Shown piece after piece: positions 17,769-26,396 of a stretch of 64,000 nucleotides of DNA. The translations under genes and the position numbers were made by a program. The notes beneath the pieces are model-generated. The model worked only from the letters and a program-made list of their open reading frames with translations, ran no database searches and was not told the origin of the DNA. This stretch comes from Escherichia whittamii (GTDB lineage: Bacteria; Pseudomonadota; Gammaproteobacteria; Enterobacterales; Enterobacteriaceae), in NCBI RefSeq assembly GCF_014836715.1, contig NZ_JACSQI010000002.1, forward strand, positions 1-64,000. The letters run 5' to 3'. The first letter of the stretch is position 1. Every line of letters starts with the position of its first letter.

Positions 17769-18701
17769 TTATCCGATACCTGTCATCATTGCCACGAGAG
17801 GCATCGTAATAAGTGACACCAGTGTGGTTAATGTCGCACCTTTAAGAGCTAACGGATAAACTTTTTTATTTAACATCTGAGCTAATAAGGGAGTTCCTGC
17901 ACCAGCTGGCGTTGCTACCGCAGCAAGCAGGACACCCAACAGTAGCCCATCGTTAATGAATAACTTCATTATTGATATAATAACAAGCGGAATGATGACC
18001 ATTTTAAAAAAAGTGAATATCCATACTTTCACATCCTTAAAGGCAGATTTCCATTCGATGTCTAACAGGAATGAGCCTATCAGTAGCATTGAAACCGGGC
18101 CAGTTATTGCGCCCAGCATTTTTATTGGTTGTGCAATGATGTAAGGAATATGCACATTTGAAATATATAAAAGCAAAGCAAGAATACAGGCAACAATCCC
18201 CGGATTGATAACGTTTAACATATTTTTAAAGCTAAGAGTTTCAGCATTACCACTCTGGTCTTTCATGCAGTAATAACCATATGAAAAGAACAACAAGTTA
18301 TATGGGAGTAAAAATACAGTGATATAAATCATGGCTTCGGCGCCATATAAAGAATAAATCATTGGGATCCCCATCATGGAAACATTAGTAAATGTTGTCA
18401 TAACAGTAATCACACCATGGTATTCTCTTTCATAGCGTAAAATTCTTGCCAGCATACGACTGCAAATAATCAGTAAAATAAGCGTAGTGAATGCGGATGC
18501 AAGTACGATGGAAAGTTCCTTTCCGGAAATATGTGGCTGGTCAGTCGTAACACCGGAAAGTATAATGGCTGGCATCGCAAAGTTAAAAACAAGAGATGTG
18601 AGTTGGGGCGTATTTCCCTGTGTAATAACTCCCACTTTACGTGCTATAACGCCAATGCCAATAAGAAGAAAGAAAATAATAACTTGCTCAAGTGTCGCCA
18701 T
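17769..18701 (-). CDS. AEC-family membrane carrier
   Basis: 310 residues and about ten hydrophobic segments with the paired half-repeats of the auxin efflux carrier (AEC) family, which moves small organic anions such as malonate or malate. Motifs include VFNFAMPAIILSG near 40 and ATPAGAGTPLLAQ near 265. AAGGAT precedes the start. As first gene of the minus-strand run it should export or import the compound handled by the exported hydrolases, cupin and CMD-like protein (inference). Confidence 0.85.
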   Translation of the reverse strand: MATLEQVIIFFLLIGIGVIARKVGVITQGNTPQLTSLVFNFAMPAIILSGVTTDQPHISGKELSIVLASAFTTLILLIICSRMLARILRYEREYHGVITVMTTFTNVSMMGIPMIYSLYGAEAMIYITVFLLPYNLLFFSYGYYCMKDQSGNAETLSFKNMLNVINPGIVACILALLLYISNVHIPYIIAQPIKMLGAITGPVSMLLIGSFLLDIEWKSAFKDVKVWIFTFFKMVIIPLVIISIMKLFINDGLLLGVLLAAVATPAGAGTPLLAQMLNKKVYPLALKGATLTTLVSLITMPLVAMMTGIG

Positions 18702-19068
18702 ATTAATATCCTTGCCATGGTATATATAATAGTTATCAACTCAGAAGCTGCGAATTTTATTTGTCGAACTGTTATAAGTGACTTATTTTATACGGGGTAT
18801 ATCACAGCCGCTTAAGTCAGAATGAGTATAGCAACATATTTATGTTCATTTGAGAGAGCCTGACCGATAGGGTTAATCAGTCTGATTCATAAATCAGACC
18901 CGGGAAAGCGTATTTCAACCGTCGTCAACGGAAAACACGATGAGCTGGGGGTTTCCTGACAAAAATGTTATTTAGCGGTCATGATGCTGACAGCTTTTTC
19001 TCTCTACTCTGTGTCTGAATGTTCCATCTCGGTTGCCTCATGAACACGCATTTTTATCGGGAGAAACC
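18702..19068. promoter_or_regulatory. Divergent promoter region with a 20-bp palindrome
   Basis: This 367-bp gap separates the minus-strand AEC operon from the plus-strand hydrolase. GTCTGATT (18880-18887) and AATCAGAC (18892-18899) form a perfect inverted repeat around CATA, a good operator candidate for the response regulator or another factor. TATAC-CCC-GTATA-like symmetry occurs near 18793-18805. No small gene is convincing. Confidence 0.5.
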
Positions 19069-20100
19069 ATGAAATTGACACTTTTAAGTGCAATGCTGAT
19101 GACGGCAGTCGTCGGTATCACTTCAGCAAATGCAGCAGATTACAAAAAGAACCCGTTTACTCTCGTCTATGACGGGGCTATCACCGAAAATGTCTCAGGC
19201 AAGGTCAATATCCATCCTGTGAAATATGATCTGCATGGCATTCAGATTGCAGCGAATGTGTATACACCTGCTAATTATGACCCTGCGAAAAAATATCCGG
19301 CAATAGTGGTGGCTCACCCTAATGGTGGCGTAAAAGAGCAGGTCGCCGGATTATATGCCCAACGCCTGGCTGAACACGGGTATATTACCATCGCCGCCGA
19401 TGCTGCTTATCAAGGGGCCAGCGGAGGGCTGCCACGTAACGTAGACAAACCTGCGAATCGTATTGAAGATATCCACGGTATGGCTGATTTCATCAGCCAG
19501 TATCCCAGTGTTGATAGCACCCGTATTGGTTTGTTGGGGATTTGCGGGGGAGGAGGGTATTCACTTGTTGCTGCCGAGACGGACAAACGATTCAAATCGA
19601 TTGCAACCATTAGCATGTTTAATTCAGGACTTGTACGGCGCAATGGTATGCAGGATTCACAGCTGGATACTATTCAGCAACGTCTTCAGCAGGCTTCAGA
19701 TGCACGAGCTCAGGAAGTAGCCGGTGGCGAAGTGCTTTACTCCGGTGATGCCAACCTGACTGATGAACAGATCGCTAAATTACCTTTTGCGTTATATCGC
19801 CAGGGCTACGAGTACTACTGGAAAACCCACGCACATCCAAACTCAACGTTTAAATACACCACGAGCAGTCTGTTAGACTTGATGAACTTTGACGTGACGG
19901 ACCAACCTCTGCTAATGATTGCCGGTTCAAAAGCGGATACGCTCTATATGACTAAAGATGCGTTCGCTAAAGCTACCGGTACGAAGGACAAAGAACTCTT
20001 CCTGATCGATGGTGCTACTCACATTGAGACATATTGGGTGCCTGAATACGTTGATCAGGCGACGCAAAAGTTACACGTTTTCTTCCATAAGAATATCTAG
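19069..20100 (+). CDS. Exported dienelactone-hydrolase-like protein with Cys nucleophile
   Basis: 343 residues from the ATG with GGGAG upstream; an upstream TTG at 19033 has no ribosome site. The signal peptide ends near TSANA-AD. The alpha/beta hydrolase elbow is LGICGGGGYS, with C159 where most esterases have Ser, as in dienelactone hydrolase and E. coli YcjY-type proteins. A late Asp (GSKADT) and His (GATHIETY) complete the triad. It is divergent from the AEC-hydrolase-two-component run and probably part of the same pathway. Confidence 0.85.
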   Translation: MKLTLLSAMLMTAVVGITSANAADYKKNPFTLVYDGAITENVSGKVNIHPVKYDLHGIQIAANVYTPANYDPAKKYPAIVVAHPNGGVKEQVAGLYAQRLAEHGYITIAADAAYQGASGGLPRNVDKPANRIEDIHGMADFISQYPSVDSTRIGLLGICGGGGYSLVAAETDKRFKSIATISMFNSGLVRRNGMQDSQLDTIQQRLQQASDARAQEVAGGEVLYSGDANLTDEQIAKLPFALYRQGYEYYWKTHAHPNSTFKYTTSSLLDLMNFDVTDQPLLMIAGSKADTLYMTKDAFAKATGTKDKELFLIDGATHIETYWVPEYVDQATQKLHVFFHKNI

Positions 20101-20114
20101 TTACCCTCCAGGGG

Positions 20115-20140
20115 ATCCCCAGCCATACAGGCTGGGGGAT
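20115..20140 (+). terminator. Hairpin after the Cys-hydrolase gene
   Basis: ATCCCCAGCC pairs with GGCTGGGGGAT around ATACA, 14 bp after the stop codon. It is GC-rich but followed by AACCAT rather than a T-run. Confidence 0.6.
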
Positions 20141-20950
20141 AACCATCAGCTGTAGCTACTTAAAAAATCGAAAAAGAGCTCCAGCATCCTGGGGAATCAA
20201 GATTCTGACAGTAGGGTAGTAATTTGCTGACTCTACGAGGCGAGACGTGGGTGTAAAACGTTGCTTATCCAATTCAATTGACCATTTAACTTATGTTGAG
20301 CGAGAATCCAGTTCATAAACCACAGATGACATATCTCTTTGCTTTAAATGAATATTTTTAATAGAAAGATGAATTCACTTCCAGGTGGCTTCATGAACTA
20401 ACAGGAAATTCGCCTCTTATGAGCATTTCTTGGCAGCTTGCTCTACTTCTGTTCATGAACCATTTCCCAATGTAATCGCATAACCAGGCCCATAAAGCTT
20501 TAGGGATTATCTGATTGCCTTCTTGAACAATTCATGAATTTTGGTAACATTTGGTTGCATCGATACTTAATCGGGACTAATGCCTCTGATGGCGGTAGCG
20601 TTCTCACGGCTGGCTAGGTGTATTGGTAGGGTAAGGTAGGGAAGCTTAAGCTAATGGAGTGTCTTTCTTAAGATTTAAGTCCATTTTGCATGAATGGTAC
20701 CAACGATACCGAACACTCCAGAATGTTTGGCTGACCCTTTTTTTGACCCTACAGGTATGTTACATTCGGTGATATCATAGCGATATCGCTCAAGAGAATG
20801 CATAAAAATGACAATCAAGGAAGTTTTCATAACGCCGCTGGGCGCGTTCAACAAAAAATATAAACATCGGATACAGAAATTAAGATCATATTCTACTGAG
20901 TTAGAAGGTTACTTCTGACTCTGTCTCTAAATTTGCCTAGGACATATTGC
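20141..20950. other. Left end of the mobile island, non-coding
   Basis: About 800 bp without a clear gene. Three TTCATGAA palindromes lie at 20390-20397, 20452-20459 and 20531-20538, with a related GTTCATAAAC near 20310. TGATATCA (20770-20777) and GCGATATCGC (20780-20789) lie closer to the defence genes and could be operators. A 36-codon frame with weak ribosome signals (20818-20928) is noted but not called. The junction with the metabolic block should lie in this stretch. Confidence 0.5.
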
Positions 20951-22195
20951 ATGTCGAAATCGGCTTCCTCCCATCCTCATACAGCTGCACCTACATGGAG
21001 TGGGTTTATTTATCAAGGGCATTTAGCGCTTTATCATTCCATAGAATGTGTGCTCAATAAAATGTCGTTTGAGTTGCAAATCGACAGCATTGATGATTTT
21101 TCGATAATTGAAAATGGAGTTGCAGTTTCTACGCATCAGGTAAAAGCGCTAGCAGATGATAAAAGAGCTGCCTATAGGGAGGCTCTCGAAAAAGCTGCAT
21201 CTACATATATGTTGTGTGATAAGACTACCAAAAGATATTTTCATACATCTGCGCGCCTTGATGATGCTTCTGATTTTGTTGGCAGCAATGGGAATGTCGT
21301 TAAATTTTATACTTACGATGGACTGCCTTACTGCTATCTCCAAGATGTTGAAGAAAAAACGAAATCAAAAATTGAGAAGTACCTGGTTTCCGAAGAGTTA
21401 CCTTGCAGTGATTTTTTAGTGAATTTGAAGTTCGAGGCTTTGCAGAGTCATATTGCCGCTCAAGTAATATATATACACGCGTGCAATCAGGATGGGTTAA
21501 TGAGCGCCGCACAAGCCGCGTTTACTCAAACTTTAAAAAGTGAGAAGATTGTAGAGTTATTAAGCCTCACCGCTACCCATGAAGACGACATTGTATACAA
21601 AATGTTCCAAGCCAGGATGGCCGTTTGTAAATCATTGTATGGGTATACCAATACAATGGAAAAAACAGCAGATAGAACTGTTATTCAAAAAGTTGCAAAT
21701 GTTTACGATCAGATTAAAGAGTTGGGTGATACTCCATTTATATGGTTGTGGAAGTCGTTATGTTTTGGATCTTCCACAATGGTCGTGAGTGAGAACAGTG
21801 TTTATGATTATGTGGATGTGATCTACGATATAGATAAAGCGCCACTGAGTGAGCAAAAGCCTCCTTACTATAGGTGCTCTGCCGGAGATTTTTATTTGCC
21901 AACAGCAATTTCGGCAGACAATGCTCGACGGGAGCATAGGTTTGCTGAAGATCTAATAGAGCAGCTGAAAAGCGATCCAGAGCTGATAGATATCTTAGTT
22001 GAATATCAATGGCTAATCGCAGCTAGAGCAAATATTTTTTCACCCGCTGAGCGATTTTGTGCAGCTACCGGAGCTTCGCGGGATGCTGTAGAAGATGAGT
22101 TTTCATTGATGGGTAAGGATCGTAACAAAATAACTAAAGCCTTTGATGCAAAAATAATTTCAAAGGAAGAGGCGAGGGTGAAGTTGAATGATTAA
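20951..22195 (+). CDS. ABC-three-component system effector, nuclease-like
   Basis: 414 residues from the ATG at 20951, which has AGGA eight bases upstream. The N-terminus (SGFIYQGHLALYHSIECVLN, then DDFSII-E and STHQVKAL) fits a restriction-endonuclease-like fold with D49, E54 and Q63-V64-K65 as the probable metal site. Similar domains lead the ABC-3C conflict systems, in which an effector is held with a middle component and an SMC-like ATPase. The stop overlaps the middle-component gene. Anti-phage DNA cleavage is inference from family and context. Confidence 0.72.
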   Translation: MSKSASSHPHTAAPTWSGFIYQGHLALYHSIECVLNKMSFELQIDSIDDFSIIENGVAVSTHQVKALADDKRAAYREALEKAASTYMLCDKTTKRYFHTSARLDDASDFVGSNGNVVKFYTYDGLPYCYLQDVEEKTKSKIEKYLVSEELPCSDFLVNLKFEALQSHIAAQVIYIHACNQDGLMSAAQAAFTQTLKSEKIVELLSLTATHEDDIVYKMFQARMAVCKSLYGYTNTMEKTADRTVIQKVANVYDQIKELGDTPFIWLWKSLCFGSSTMVVSENSVYDYVDVIYDIDKAPLSEQKPPYYRCSAGDFYLPTAISADNARREHRFAEDLIEQLKSDPELIDILVEYQWLIAARANIFSPAERFCAATGASRDAVEDEFSLMGKDRNKITKAFDAKIISKEEARVKLND

Positions 22196-22943
22196 AGATA
22201 TTGTTCTACAGGCTGCCTTGAAACATGAGTTTACTTTGTTTAATACAGGCGACTATTCTAAAGCAGATGACGTCACCATAGAGTATTCGGCAGGAGAAAC
22301 TTTAGCTGGTCTTGAAGGTGTTGATTATAAGTCTTTGACTTATTTTAGTCAGGATAGTGGAGATAGGAAGCGATTCCTCGCTGTGGTTGAGTGTGAAAAT
22401 ATACCATCACCGCAGGTGCTGAATAAATTAGTGTTACTGTATGCTCCTGAAACATTCAAATCTGATCCTGCTTTCGATAAAAATACCGATCTGATTATTT
22501 TGCATAAATTAAGGCACCGAGCTGATTTTAATGGAATTGAGAGTAAGGTGTTTGGAATTGAAGAGAATCCATATTATTTTAAAAAATATTTTCTTTATTA
22601 CAGCGAGGAAGAGCTTAGGTTGTTAGAAGGGCACAACTTCGAAAGCGTTTCAGCGATTGTTGTCGATGATAGGATGTTTGCAGAATATCGAGATCAACCA
22701 CTATCGCCTACATTATATAGCGTCGCGGCGAGAATTTTTATAAAGCTTCCATTTGTAAAGGTTCCTGTTAAGGAAAGCTCACTAAAGCCGCTTGATATTT
22801 ATGTAAAGGAAGCACTCGCCGAGAAAAAATTGACCGGTCTTCATCTCAAAATCTTTAATGCTTCTGCATCTGGGATTGAAGCAGACAAACTAATCGAGAC
22901 TCTGATTCATGAAGAAATGGAAAATATCCAGCCTCAAGATTGA
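22188..22943 (+). CDS. ABC-three-component system middle component
   Basis: 251 residues with no motif I can name. It overlaps the effector by 8 bp and the ATPase by 35 bp, so all three are translationally coupled. Position between a nuclease-like protein and an SMC-type ATPase, size, and a helical C-terminus (LKIFNASASGIEADKLIETLIHEEM) fit the middle component of ABC-3C systems, thought to bridge effector and ATPase. Called mainly from context. Confidence 0.65.
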   Translation: MIKDIVLQAALKHEFTLFNTGDYSKADDVTIEYSAGETLAGLEGVDYKSLTYFSQDSGDRKRFLAVVECENIPSPQVLNKLVLLYAPETFKSDPAFDKNTDLIILHKLRHRADFNGIESKVFGIEENPYYFKKYFLYYSEEELRLLEGHNFESVSAIVVDDRMFAEYRDQPLSPTLYSVAARIFIKLPFVKVPVKESSLKPLDIYVKEALAEKKLTGLHLKIFNASASGIEADKLIETLIHEEMENIQPQD

Positions 22944-25236
22944 AAATTTCAAGCCATTTGAAAATACATCTATTGATTTTCGATCTGCCTCCATGATTAC
23001 CTTGGATGGCCCCAATGGTTTTGGAAAAACTAGCATATTTGATGCGTTGGAGCTTTTGTTTACTGGCGTTATACAAAGAATTATCAATACAAATGATGCA
23101 ACAGTTGCAAAACGTTCGCGCAAAAAACAATTTGAAGAAAACATATACTGGAATAGAAATAAAGAGGGCGACATCGCTATTAGAGCTGAGCTCATAAATC
23201 AAGATTCAGGAGAGTCAATTTTCCTAGCTCGTGTTGCTACCATAGCGGATTTATCGAACCCGGATAATAATGCACCTGATAACTTCTCTATTTTTAAGCT
23301 TTACGAAATAAGCAGTATAGACTCCGATAAGTTTGGAGAGAGTCTTGATTCTAAAGCACTAGAGAGTATTCTAGGAGAGAACTTCTTAAAAAATTTCTCT
23401 TTATTGAACTATCTTGAGCAAGGGCAGAATAGATACCTGTACTCGACGGATGCCACTGAAAGAAAAAAAGGCATTGAGCATCTTATTAATACCGATAAAT
23501 TGACGAGACAGATATCATATTGCTCCGAGTTAGAAAGTATTATTACGGAATCTTATACGGGGAAAGTGCATACTGACCTCCAGGCTGAGTTGAATGAAAA
23601 AATTAAACAGCTTAGTGGTCAGTTTCAAGATGCCGAGAATTCCTTTGACTTCAAGCGGTTAAGTACCGCGACGCCGTCACCTGGTTGGGATGTTGAACAG
23701 CCTCTATCGGCTGTAAATGATACAGATATTGAAACTCTGATACGTGAATTACGGAATATATTTAGAATATATCAGAACTTTGATGAAGTTCTGACGAGAA
23801 AGGCTAATAGTAATATTGATGCGTTTTTAAAAAGAGAGGTCGATATAAAGTTGGCTCTTCAGTTGGGTTCTGAAGTAGCTGGATATGAAGGTCTGAAAGT
23901 AAAGGAGTCAACGCTAGTTGGGCTGGATCATGATCTTTTGATATTCAGAAAACCAGCTTCAGAGATAAATGAAGTAGACCTAAACGGTCTTAAGAACGCT
24001 GCTGATTTGGTTGGTGTAAATAGTCTCATTGAGGCACGGGATCTAATTAAATCTGATAGTGCAGCTAAGAACGCAAAGCTTGTAAATTTACTAAATGCTC
24101 ATGCAGAGTTGCTGCGGCGACACCAAGAATGTGAAGATTTGGAAATTTCCGGTTGTCCATTCTGTGGGTTATCATGGGCGACTTACGCTGCGTTAGAGGA
24201 AGCCGCTGTAAATAATGCGGAAAGAATTCGATCTGAAATAGATGCTTCTGCCCAGAAGTTGGAGGAGACAGTAAGGTCAATACAGGACTTACTAAATTTA
24301 CAGATAACAGCATTCACACAGCAGCGTGACCTAGTTGCAAAAGATTTCGATAGTGTGCTTTTTAAGGCTCTCACAGCAGCAGAATCTAAGTTCTCAATCA
24401 TAAGTGAAGTGGCTTTGCAGTTGGTAAATTATGGCGTATCAAAAGATCTTAGTTTTACGGCTGATGATGCAGCTCTGCTGTTACGGTTTAATGAAGCAAA
24501 AGGGATTATTGCTACAGCTAAAAAACCAGAAAAGGATGTGCTCCCTTTAGACTGGTCATCTAGCTTAGAGATGGCTTTCTTGAACGCATCAGATATAACC
24601 TCACTTAGTGTTTCAGATTTTGAAAATAAAGAATCCTATCTCAGAGCCGCTCATTCTAAATTCAAAAGCGAAGAGTACAAGTCCAAAGTAGCGGAGCTTG
24701 ATAAGCTCAGTTCTAGGATTGAAGCTGGCAAAAAAATAAAAGCAAAAATTGTTAATCTTAGGCGGCAATTGGACGACACTGCGAAACAGTATGCGAAAAA
24801 GACTATTGGTGATATAGAGCTGTTATTCCATATATATAGTGGAAGACTCATACAGAATTATCAGCGTGGGTTAGGTTTGTTTATAGTGAGCGGTAAAGGA
24901 GATATACTCAAATTCAATACTGCGCTGAAGTCTGATCATGATGCAATCCTGTCTATGAGTAGTGGGCAAATCGCATCATTAGGTTTGGCATTTTTCCTAA
25001 CATTGAATAGGGTATATGCGCTTAATCCATTTATACTGATTGATGATCCAGTACAGTCAATGGATGAGATTAACATTGCTTCATTGAGTGATTTGTTACG
25101 GGTAGAGCTTTCAGATCGTCAGATTTTGTTGTCAAACCATGAGATGGAAGTGTCAACATATATACGGTATAAATTCAAGCGCGCAGGATTGTCTCAAGCA
25201 TCTTTTTCTATGTTGCCAAGAAATATAACAGAATAA
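22909..25236 (+). CDS. ABC-three-component system SMC/Rad50-like ATPase
   Basis: 775 residues. Walker A is DGPNGFGKTS (K40). The signature is SMSSGQ (685-687), Walker B FILIDDP (D712), the D-loop QSMD, and the switch histidine H744 (LSNHE). Coiled-coil arms fold at a CPFC at 416-419, a Rad50-style zinc hook that would let two dimers join. It probably senses DNA ends or replicating phage DNA and releases the nuclease-like effector. AT content is higher than in the core genes, consistent with transfer. It is the last gene of the three-gene operon. Confidence 0.85.
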   Translation: MKKWKISSLKIENFKPFENTSIDFRSASMITLDGPNGFGKTSIFDALELLFTGVIQRIINTNDATVAKRSRKKQFEENIYWNRNKEGDIAIRAELINQDSGESIFLARVATIADLSNPDNNAPDNFSIFKLYEISSIDSDKFGESLDSKALESILGENFLKNFSLLNYLEQGQNRYLYSTDATERKKGIEHLINTDKLTRQISYCSELESIITESYTGKVHTDLQAELNEKIKQLSGQFQDAENSFDFKRLSTATPSPGWDVEQPLSAVNDTDIETLIRELRNIFRIYQNFDEVLTRKANSNIDAFLKREVDIKLALQLGSEVAGYEGLKVKESTLVGLDHDLLIFRKPASEINEVDLNGLKNAADLVGVNSLIEARDLIKSDSAAKNAKLVNLLNAHAELLRRHQECEDLEISGCPFCGLSWATYAALEEAAVNNAERIRSEIDASAQKLEETVRSIQDLLNLQITAFTQQRDLVAKDFDSVLFKALTAAESKFSIISEVALQLVNYGVSKDLSFTADDAALLLRFNEAKGIIATAKKPEKDVLPLDWSSSLEMAFLNASDITSLSVSDFENKESYLRAAHSKFKSEEYKSKVAELDKLSSRIEAGKKIKAKIVNLRRQLDDTAKQYAKKTIGDIELLFHIYSGRLIQNYQRGLGLFIVSGKGDILKFNTALKSDHDAILSMSSGQIASLGLAFFLTLNRVYALNPFILIDDPVQSMDEINIASLSDLLRVELSDRQILLSNHEMEVSTYIRYKFKRAGLSQASFSMLPRNITE

Positions 25237-25602
25237 ATGTGTTTTAGGGGGGCGCCTTACAATTAATTTTTTGAGGCGCACTTCTTAGTTGTTTGTTGCG
25301 CTTTGCCTAACCGAACTAATATCAGCCAGTAATAATATTTGGTCGAATTTGAACGAGTTTTTAACAGTTTGATTGGTATATTTATAAAGGCTCAACGAAG
25401 AGTATTGAACAGCTGGCGGCTGATCTGGATAAGCGTTTTAGTCCCGAGCAAAAAAACTGAACCCGGGGCACGTTATTGGGCAAAAATAGACGGGAACATC
25501 TGTATCTTTTACGTGACACCATTTTGCCGCCACAGACCAGCGCCCAATATGTTTTGGCCAGCGGCACTTTGAGCAGAATTCCCACAACTTCAGGTGTAAA
25601 AC
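25237..25602 (+). pseudogene. Remnants of eroded coding sequence
   Basis: No intact gene. Frame fragments look protein-like: about 25387-25458 reads GSTKSIEQLAADLDKRFSPEQ and stops. A second frame through about 25455-25607 reads LLGKNRREHLYLLRDTILPP and then SAQYVLASGTLSRIPTTSG before a stop. They may be C-termini of a lost cargo gene or genes; no family is recognised. Confidence 0.35.
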
Positions 25603-25797
25603 ATGCTGACAAAAAATGATGTTATACAAAAGGCTATTGATCTTTTTGAAGGTAACGAAAGTGCAGCATTAAACTGGTGCAATGAACCAAACAGAGCATT
25701 ACAGTGGAAAGCGTCCTCTGAGATAATGGACTCAGAAGAGGGGGCGTTGAAAGTTGCAATTCTCATTTTTCGAATAGATCAAGGCGTTTATTCATGA
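25603..25797 (+). CDS. Orphan DUF2384 (Xre/MbcA/ParS toxin-binding) antitoxin domain
   Basis: 64 residues that match a stand-alone antitoxin toxin-binding domain: helical AIDLFEGNESAALNWCNEPNRAL, then EEGALKVAILIFRIDQGVYS at the end. In full systems this domain follows an Xre-like HTH and is paired with a RES toxin. Neither is present here, so it is either a remnant or an orphan antitoxin. It lies between the ABC-3C operon and the recombinase cassette. Confidence 0.65.
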   Translation: MLTKNDVIQKAIDLFEGNESAALNWCNEPNRALQWKASSEIMDSEEGALKVAILIFRIDQGVYS

Positions 25798-25811
25798 TTT
25801 ACGACCCATCT

Positions 25812-25840
25812 AATTTCTCCAACTAACGGTTGGAGAAATT
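25812..25840 (+). terminator. Hairpin after the antitoxin-like gene
   Basis: AATTTCTCCAAC (25812-25823) pairs perfectly with GTTGGAGAAATT (25829-25840) around a 5-base loop, 15 bp after the DUF2384 stop. A likely bidirectional terminator despite the short T-run. Confidence 0.6.
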
Positions 25841-25856
25841 TGGGAAGGTAAGCAAT

Positions 25857-25967
25857 ATGCAGAATAACGAAAAGAAATCGTCCATGCCCTTTGCCGAAAA
25901 ATTACAATCAGCATTTCGCCGACAACCGGGAAACTGTCGGCGAAATATTCCTATGTCAGCATTATAA
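25857..25967 (+). CDS. Short frame, possibly a truncated cargo gene
   Basis: 36 codons (MQNNEKKSSMPFAEKLQSAF...) start at an ATG with GGGAAGG upstream. The frame then runs into the hairpin that ends the recombinase cassette. The good ribosome site and natural-looking N-terminus suggest the start of a cargo gene cut off by the cassette; it may also be chance. Confidence 0.3.
   Translation: MQNNEKKSSMPFAEKLQSAFRRQPGNCRRNIPMSAL
25913..25946 (-). terminator. Hairpin ending the recombinase cassette
   Basis: ATTTCGCCGACA (25913-25924) and TGTCGGCGAAAT (25935-25946) are perfect 12-bp arms around a 10-base loop, 16 bp beyond the last cassette gene on the minus strand. Confidence 0.65.
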
Positions 25968-26396
25968 CGACTTGTGTAACTCCCGAATTACATGTTTAGC
26001 CAACAGACTTTCCACCGGAATAACTGTATTGATTTTTACCGCTTTGACAATTTCTATCAACGACAGGGTATTCTGCGCCAGCTGGTCTCGCAGCTCACTG
26101 ACTTCCGCCTGCAACTGTTGGTTTCTGGCCAGCAAGGCCTGACGGGTTTTGCGGTTGACGTATTGCTGTTTTTCTTTTGGGCGTAGATTCAATGGGCCAA
26201 GTTGCTGATCAACATAGGCAGCAATTAGGCGTTTTCGCTCAAGGCTGCTCAGCGTACTTAAACCACCGTTAACGATACCTTTTGCCTTGAGCCGAATATG
26301 CAGGGCCTTGGCGGAAATAGGGGACTTGTCAAAGCCTTCAACCAGCATCAGTTGTAATTCGTGCTCGATCAGTGTGTCCAGTTCCTTGCCGCGCAT
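25962..26396 (-). CDS. Small coiled-coil protein of the recombinase cassette (GmtX-like)
   Basis: 144 residues. An N-terminal helical region (LIEHELQLMLVEGFDKSPISAKALHIRLKAKG) is followed by a coiled coil (about 85-115, LLARNQQLQAEVSELRDQLAQ). Its ATG overlaps the stop of the 788-residue gene (TGATG). The last small gene of a cassette of recombinase-like proteins matches GmtX of gamma-mobile-trio systems, and also the size and coiled-coil build of TnpC of Tn554. Role unknown; probably a DNA-binding or accessory factor for mobility. Confidence 0.65.
   Translation of the reverse strand: MRGKELDTLIEHELQLMLVEGFDKSPISAKALHIRLKAKGIVNGGLSTLSSLERKRLIAAYVDQQLGPLNLRPKEKQQYVNRKTRQALLARNQQLQAEVSELRDQLAQNTLSLIEIVKAVKINTVIPVESLLAKHVIRELHKSL

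Noticed and set aside
20284..20311. Possible second dif-like site at the left end of the island (ATTTAACTTATG...)
   Set aside because: Only the outer XerD arm resembles dif (about 9 of 11); the centre and XerC arm do not match.
20818..20928. 36-codon frame before the ABC-3C operon
   Set aside because: Weak ribosome site and no recognisable family; kept only as a remark in the region entry.
25339..25572. 77-codon plus-strand frame after the defence operon
   Set aside because: It joins pieces of different natural-looking frames; better explained as eroded sequence.
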